Positions 59,563 to 64,000 of a DNA stretch of 64,000 nt are shown here, piece after piece. The notes under the pieces are model-generated. The model searched no databases, was not told the origin of the DNA, and was given only the letters and a program-made list of their open reading frames with translations. Origin of the DNA: Mangifera indica (lineage: Eukaryota; Streptophyta; Magnoliopsida; Sapindales; Anacardiaceae); contig NW_025401182.1 of NCBI RefSeq assembly GCF_011075055.1, positions 43,008 through 107,007 of the forward strand. The letters are read 5' to 3'. Made by a program: the position numbers and the translations under genes. Positions within the stretch are counted from its first letter, which is position 1. Each line of letters opens with the position of its first letter.

Positions 59563-60300
59563 TTGCGGTTGCCGGGAAGCTTCAAAATCGACGGAAATGA
59601 GATCGCCGTGGAATTGCCGTGGGAGGTGGAATGCTTTTGGAATTTTCGTGGAAAAGAACGCAACTTGCCGTGGGAGGAAATGAAATTTTGCTGTGCTTAT
59701 AAGGGGGGGCATTTTCGTAATTGCGCTTTTCCCACACCAACTTGCGAAATATCATAAAAACCCGACGTGGGATAAATATTTCCCCGAAAACCCAATGTTT
59801 TAAAAAAGCCATTTCACACCCCCAAAAACCTATTGTCCATTTAGCTGCCGTGGGAGAAATCTCTTGCCATGGGAAACTTCGTTCGGCCGATCCATTCGGC
59901 AGCATTTTCGGCCAATTTTTGGTCGTTTCGACCTCCGATTTTCACATAAATCAAATCTACACATTTTATAACATAAAACCCCTCAATCAATTCAACGAAA
60001 ACAACCAAAAATCGAAACATTTTAAGCATTATTCAACCCGTAAACCCTAAAATTTCAAACCTAAAATTCTCAGTTAAATCTCAATAATATCAGCAATAAC
60101 TTGATCCAAAGAAGATGACGGGAGATATACTAACCTTATTTGCCATTTTCGGTTGTCGGAACGAAAGAAAATCGGCGGAAATGACGCTCGCCGTGGGATT
60201 GCCGTGGGAGGTGGGAAACTTTGGAATATTCTTGCCGTTGTACAGTGAAAATTAGTTAACTTTATATATGGGGGTATTTTCGTCATTTCACAAAACATGG
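59170..60300 (-). repeat. Two ~583-bp tandem promoter plus first-exon modules at the right end of the MULE
   Basis: The first-exon site cttctttgccatttgcggtt (59,551) recurs as cttatttgccattttcggtt (60,134), 583 bp on. Each has a minus-strand TATA-type motif (59,696-59,703 and about 60,262-60,269), GC-rich ctgccgtggga motifs and a gttagtatatctcccg donor. Each could start the protease mRNA, with first exons coding MAKK or MANK. Confidence 0.8.
59696..59703 (-). promoter_or_regulatory. TATA-type motif for protease first exon (proximal)
   Basis: cttataag lies about 135 bp upstream of the MAKK start codon on the minus strand; a matching tatataaa motif sits in the distal module near 60,262. Confidence 0.45.
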
Positions 60301-60498
60301 GCATTTTTGCTTAAACCTAAATTTTTTGGGCAATTTCGCTTTGACCCCTTTAATTTTGTCTATTTTTAATAATTTCCCTTCTTGTAATAGCAATTCTGAA
60401 TTTTAATTTCATAATACAATGGAAAATCAAAAACTTGACATTTAATAAAAAACTCAAGACGCAAACACACTTGATATTGATAACAATTAATGCATCAA

Positions 60499-61349
60499 TT
60501 ACATAATTGAGCAAGTTGAAGGATTTTCTTCAGGGAAGTAATCCCCACGACCACTGTAATTACCTCTACTCCAGCCACCACCACTGCCGCCCCAACTGTC
60601 ATAAACTGGCCGTCCATAATAACCATCATAACTCACAAGTCTTTCATAACCCAGCCGTTGAAATGGCCCCCCATAATACTCATTGTAGTACACGCCAAAT
60701 GGGTAACCCGGTGCCGGTTCGGGAGCCTGGGGGATTGGTGCTACAACAATAGCCTCCGGGGTTGGTGCTGTTACAAGAGCCTTGGGGGTTGGTGGTGCTG
60801 CTTCAGTCGCCTTGGCTGGTTGTGGCTTCGGTGGCTCGATAATGACAACTTTTGGCTTAGTGGGTTTAGGATCTTCTGGCTTCTGTTTAGGCTTCTCTGC
60901 TTCTGGCTTCTCTTTAGGCTTCTCTGCTTCTGTCTTCTTCTCGGGCTCTTTAGGCTTTGATGGTGGCTTGATTTCGATACTGTTGATCGATTTGCCGCCC
61001 TTGCTGCTTATCTTTGCCATCAATATTTCGGGACAACAGTACACAACTTTGATCGTCACTGTGTTTTGCTTCTCGTCATAAACCTGGTCTCGTATCTCTA
61101 CCGATTGCACGTTCCGAAGTTTTCAGAATCAAACCCATATAATTGTATAAACAGATGAACAAATTAAGTAGAGAAACTTACGGGGAAATTTAGAAAGCAC
61201 CTTCTTCACTTTCTTGTAGCACTTGTGGCACTGGAGATCAACTTTCAGCACCATTGTCGTAACCTGCGGATCCGATGGATTGTATTAGAAAAGAAAAAAA
61301 AAGGTTAAGTAGAAACAAAAGAGAGAAGAATTGAAACCTCTGCTGCCAT
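60499..61349 (-). CDS. HMA6: HMA-domain proline-rich protein with CaaX box CSIM
   Basis: Exons in transcript order: 61349-61338 (MAAE), 61263-61182, 61097-60499; 230 aa, the longest and most complete member. The HMA domain has CxxC in the form LQCHKCYKK, and its exon 2 is one codon shorter than in the siblings. The linker has EKPKEKPEAEKPKQKPEDPK repeats, then Pro/Ala. The tail is GYERLVSYDGYYGRPVYDSW followed by a Gly/Ser-rich stretch, and it ends ENPSTCSIM, a CaaX prenylation box. The 5' exon and splice acceptor differ from HMA1-5, so it is the most diverged array member. The 13-kb MULE sits about 110 bp beyond its stop codon and may have displaced its 3' end signals. Confidence 0.88.
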
Positions 61350-61605
61350 GTCTGTGACTGTGAGTGCTCGGATCTGAAAGAAGAGAGATGAATGTATAAT
61401 TTAATATGGTGTGAAATGATAAGTATATTAAGACAAATTGCGCGTGAAGACGAAGAGGTTTAAAAACGATGGAATCATTGGGTTGGTGCGTGAGAAGAAG
61501 GCGAATAAACAAAGTGCACTTGTGAAGTTAAAATTTGAGGTTGGTGAGACGTTGCCATCAGTACTCAGTGGCTTAGGCTTATCGTTCCATAAGATTGAAC
61601 ACACG

Positions 61606-61690
61606 ACCGGGTGAATTTCTAGACTTCTAACTACGGCTTGGCTGTATATATCTATTCCATCTGAGGCCTCACCGAAAGGGCCATTTAAAA
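61606..61690 (-). pseudogene. SVR7 C-terminal fragment C
   Basis: gtgaatttctagacttctaa, then ctacggcttggctgtata and atctgaggcctcaccg match SVR7 26,028-26,110. From here to about 61,860 the DNA also matches 33,560-33,720 next to fragment B, so B and C belong to the same duplicated unit. Confidence 0.75.
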
Positions 61691-62249
61691 AGGGGAATTT
61701 AATTAAAATAGCGTATGAAGGATTGATTTTAATCAATAAACAATGAATATTGTTTGTTTGCTTGTTTTAAATTTAGATAAATATTTGTTGGTTGTAATGT
61801 AATGTAATGTAATGTAATGGATTGAAAACCAAGTAAAATAGCAACAACCAAACACACCTCATTTTCTTCTACTTGCACCAAACCAAAGTGTTTGCGTTTG
61901 AAACTCTAAAATGTATCCCTATCTTGCTTGCTTTTCACTCTTTATCACCATGTTTTCAATTACCAAATATAAACTCTCTTTTATCGCCTATGTATGTATA
62001 CATGGCTAGCTAGGTATAAAAGTATGAACAATAATATTATAAGTATGTATTTTAAATATACAAATAAATATATATTTAATTGTAAAAGTATCTATTTTTT
62101 GAATTTAATACATCACTAAAGTAATCAAAAAAGGGGACAATAATTCAGATAAAATGGTGGAAAAAAGGATATGCACCATAACATGTTTAATTAGTATCAT
62201 ACTCTTAAGACAACTCTTGAATTCTGAGCCCTTAAATTCTTTTTCTTGC

Positions 62250-62370
62250 TTTTATTTCTTTCCCTTTTCTTTTCTTTTTCTCTCCTTCCTTTCCTTTCCT
62301 TTCCTTTCCTTTCTTTCTTTTCTTTCTTTTCTTTTTCTCCTCCCTTTCTTTCTTTCTTTCTTTCTTTCCA
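62250..62370. repeat. Polypyrimidine (CCTTT/CTTT)n tract
   Basis: Runs of ttcctttcctttcctttc and ctttctttctttc on the plus strand; low complexity, with no coding value. Confidence 0.9.
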
Positions 62371-62454
62371 AAAACTGTAATTACTATTTATTAGACTGTT
62401 CATATATTAGGGCAATGTTTTTGTTCAAACAATTCAACAATCCAAACAGTCTCT

Positions 62455-62930
62455 AATTCATACAAGCTATATATTATTGAAAAGAGGATTCAAAATGTTT
62501 TCCAACAAGTTATAATAGCACTCATGATTCATCAGATAAAACAGTCAAAACGTGGGACGAAGTCAGTGCGAAAAACTACATTTACTGTTTATTTGGTAAG
62601 ACAGTCTTTTTGTTCATGCAAGTTAACAGTCCAACAGTCTCTAATTCATACAAACTATATATCATTGAAAAGAGAATTCAAAAAGCTTTTCGAAAAACTA
62701 TAATAGCTCTCATGATTCATCAGATAAGACAGTCAAAATGTGAAAAAAAGTCATTGGCAAAAATTTGTATTTACTGTTTACTTGGTAAGACAGTATTTTT
62801 GTTCATGCAATTTAATACTCCAAACGATCTTTAATTCATACAAGCTATATATCATTGAAAATATGATTCAAAGAGTTTTCTAATAAGCTATAATAGCACT
62901 CATGATTCATCAGATAAGACAGTCCAAATA
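62455..62930. repeat. Three copies of a ~190-bp tandem repeat, inverted relative to 32,030-32,400
   Basis: 'aattcatacaagctatatat' recurs at about 62,456, 62,643 and 62,833, each followed by ttcatcagataagacagtc. The reverse complement matches the pair at 32 kb. Confidence 0.8.
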
Positions 62931-64000
62931 TGAAACGAAATTAATGATAAAAACGTTAAATATTTTTCAACTCTCTGTCATGAACAAAATCACACACATA
63001 GATACCTCAAATGACAAAACAATATTTCTCAACTTCAAAATCATTATTTATAATATAGAGCAAAGAAAACAAAAACATAAAACATGAAACATATAAAAAA
63101 TGATTCTACTTACATTGTTTCAAGTCAATCTTTGTCAAGTTGGCTCCCTAATCTTTGTCTTACTTCTTTTATCATTAAAATCTCCTTAAATCAACACCAA
63201 AACACGCTAACATATTCATATAACATGTATCTAATATATATAAAAGAGAAAAAAAGAAGATCTTTTGGATACCAAGTCTTTCAGAGTATTTTCTCTTTTT
63301 TTCTTTCCTTACTTTGTCTTCCAAAACCTCTTCAAATACTTTTATATTTAATTGTGAAAGTATCTATTTTTTGAATTTAATACATCACTAAAGTAATAGA
63401 AAAAGGGGACTATAATTAAGATAAAAATGGTGGAAAAAAGGATATGCACCATAACATATTTAATTAATTAGTGCCATCATATCAACTGTCTAAGTGAAAA
63501 ATTTTAGGGTTTTTTTTTTTTTCCTTCCTTAAAACCGAAGAAAAGAAAACTTACAACTTATATTTTGTAAACCAAATTCGGGAAATGTATAATTTTTAGA
63601 TATAAGATTAAACAAACAACAACCCTGCCTGCCTATCCCTCATATCATATCATATCATATCATAGGCTTACAAAATTAATTTGAAAGCTTAATTAAAACA
63701 TCAAATCAACATATGACATTAGAATCATTCTATTTAATATTTACAGCAAGAGACTCCAGCCCCAAAACAGGTGTTAAAACAACACAAATAACCTTAGGTA
63801 GCTTTAAAACATTTATTATTATTTAATTTTATCTCATAATTATATTTAATAATTCCATTTTAATAATTGTGAAGATGATGCAAAAACAGAGACAATATTT
63901 TTGCCGATTGATAAAAGTATTATCTTATATTAATAACCTTGTTTTTATCTTTTTTACAATATTTTTGTACTAAGAACCAAACCAAAGGGGCAACGACAAA

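Larger units (their letters stand above)
47315..60387. mobile_element. Intact ~13-kb Mutator-like element carrying transposase and Ulp1-type protease
   Basis: The element occupies 47324-60378 (13,055 bp), flanked by perfect 9-bp duplications TTCTTGTAA (47315-47323, 60379-60387). The ends begin GGGAAATTTTAAAAAATAGC on the left and GGGAAATTATTAAAAATAGA (inverse) on the right. It holds a plus-strand MULE transposase (50,834-53,520) and a minus-strand DUF1985/Ulp1 gene (53,877-59,562), converging near 53.5-53.9 kb. Carrying a Ulp1-like gene is the hallmark of the KI (Kaonashi) group of plant MULEs. The paralogous region left of HMA3 (about 37,818-37,855) shows the same context with no insert. Perfect target duplications and two open multi-exon genes indicate a young, possibly autonomous copy. 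Confidence 0.92.
61350..64000. other. Spacer right of HMA6, leading to a probable further HMA gene
   Basis: It contains the HMA6 promoter, SVR7 fragment C (61,606-61,690), a (TAATG)n tract near 61,796-61,820, a polypyrimidine tract (62,250-62,370) and a ~190-bp tandem repeat (62,455-62,930). From about 63,370 to the end there is a near-copy of the HMA4 3' flank (39,640-40,245), stopping just before the place where the HMA tail would begin. No gene is present within the window. Confidence 0.65.

Overview
The window is eudicot nuclear DNA. It is AT-rich, its genes are split by GT-AG introns, and its proteins are close to known plant families. I cannot place the species. I found no rRNA, tRNA, CRISPR array, operon or organellar insert. 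Coding exons were joined by hand, and reading phase was checked across every junction for each multi-exon gene listed.

Left part (1-28,000), single-copy genes. A divergent intronless serine acetyltransferase (minus) is followed by an ADA2b-type SAGA adaptor (plus, 12 exons), a BAH plus Agenet chromatin-reader-like gene (minus, 6 exons with a 2.9-kb first coding intron), a short plastid membrane protein resembling Ycf33 (plus), a damaged TPD1-like secreted-peptide gene (minus), MAP70-5 (plus, 11 exons) and the chloroplast PPR-SMR protein SVR7 (minus, intronless).

Middle and right (28,600-61,400), a tandem array of six small HMA-domain, proline-rich genes (Pi21/HIPP-like), all on the minus strand and all with the same three-exon plan: a 12-nt first exon, an HMA exon carrying CxxC, and a variable tail exon. 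Flanking DNA is duplicated along with the genes. Degenerate pieces of SVR7 lie inside the array, so the original duplicated unit probably included part of SVR7. The tails vary widely: proline-rich, CCGKC repeats, or a collagen-like Gly-Xaa-Yaa tract. Three of the six genes have lost a C-terminal CaaX prenylation box by three different mutations, and one has lost the second Cys of CxxC. The last bases of the window match the region 3' of other array members, so another HMA gene probably follows.

Inserted in the array, just 3' of the sixth HMA gene, is an apparently intact 13,055-bp Mutator-like element (47,324-60,378) with a perfect 9-bp target-site duplication. A paralogous site next to HMA3 shows the unoccupied state. 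It carries two outward-started, convergent genes: an 829-aa MULE transposase (plus) and a 908-aa DUF1985 plus Ulp1-type cysteine protease (minus, 13 exons, all junctions phase 0). Both ends consist of tandemly repeated promoter plus first-exon modules (about six on the transposase side, two on the protease side), and the 5' introns of both genes hold inverted copies of the same ~118-bp repeat. Smaller Mutator-type foldback elements are also present, one with a perfect 9-bp duplication and empty sites in two paralogous units.

The most unusual things here are the mirror-image multi-promoter architecture of the MULE and the fast-changing HMA array.
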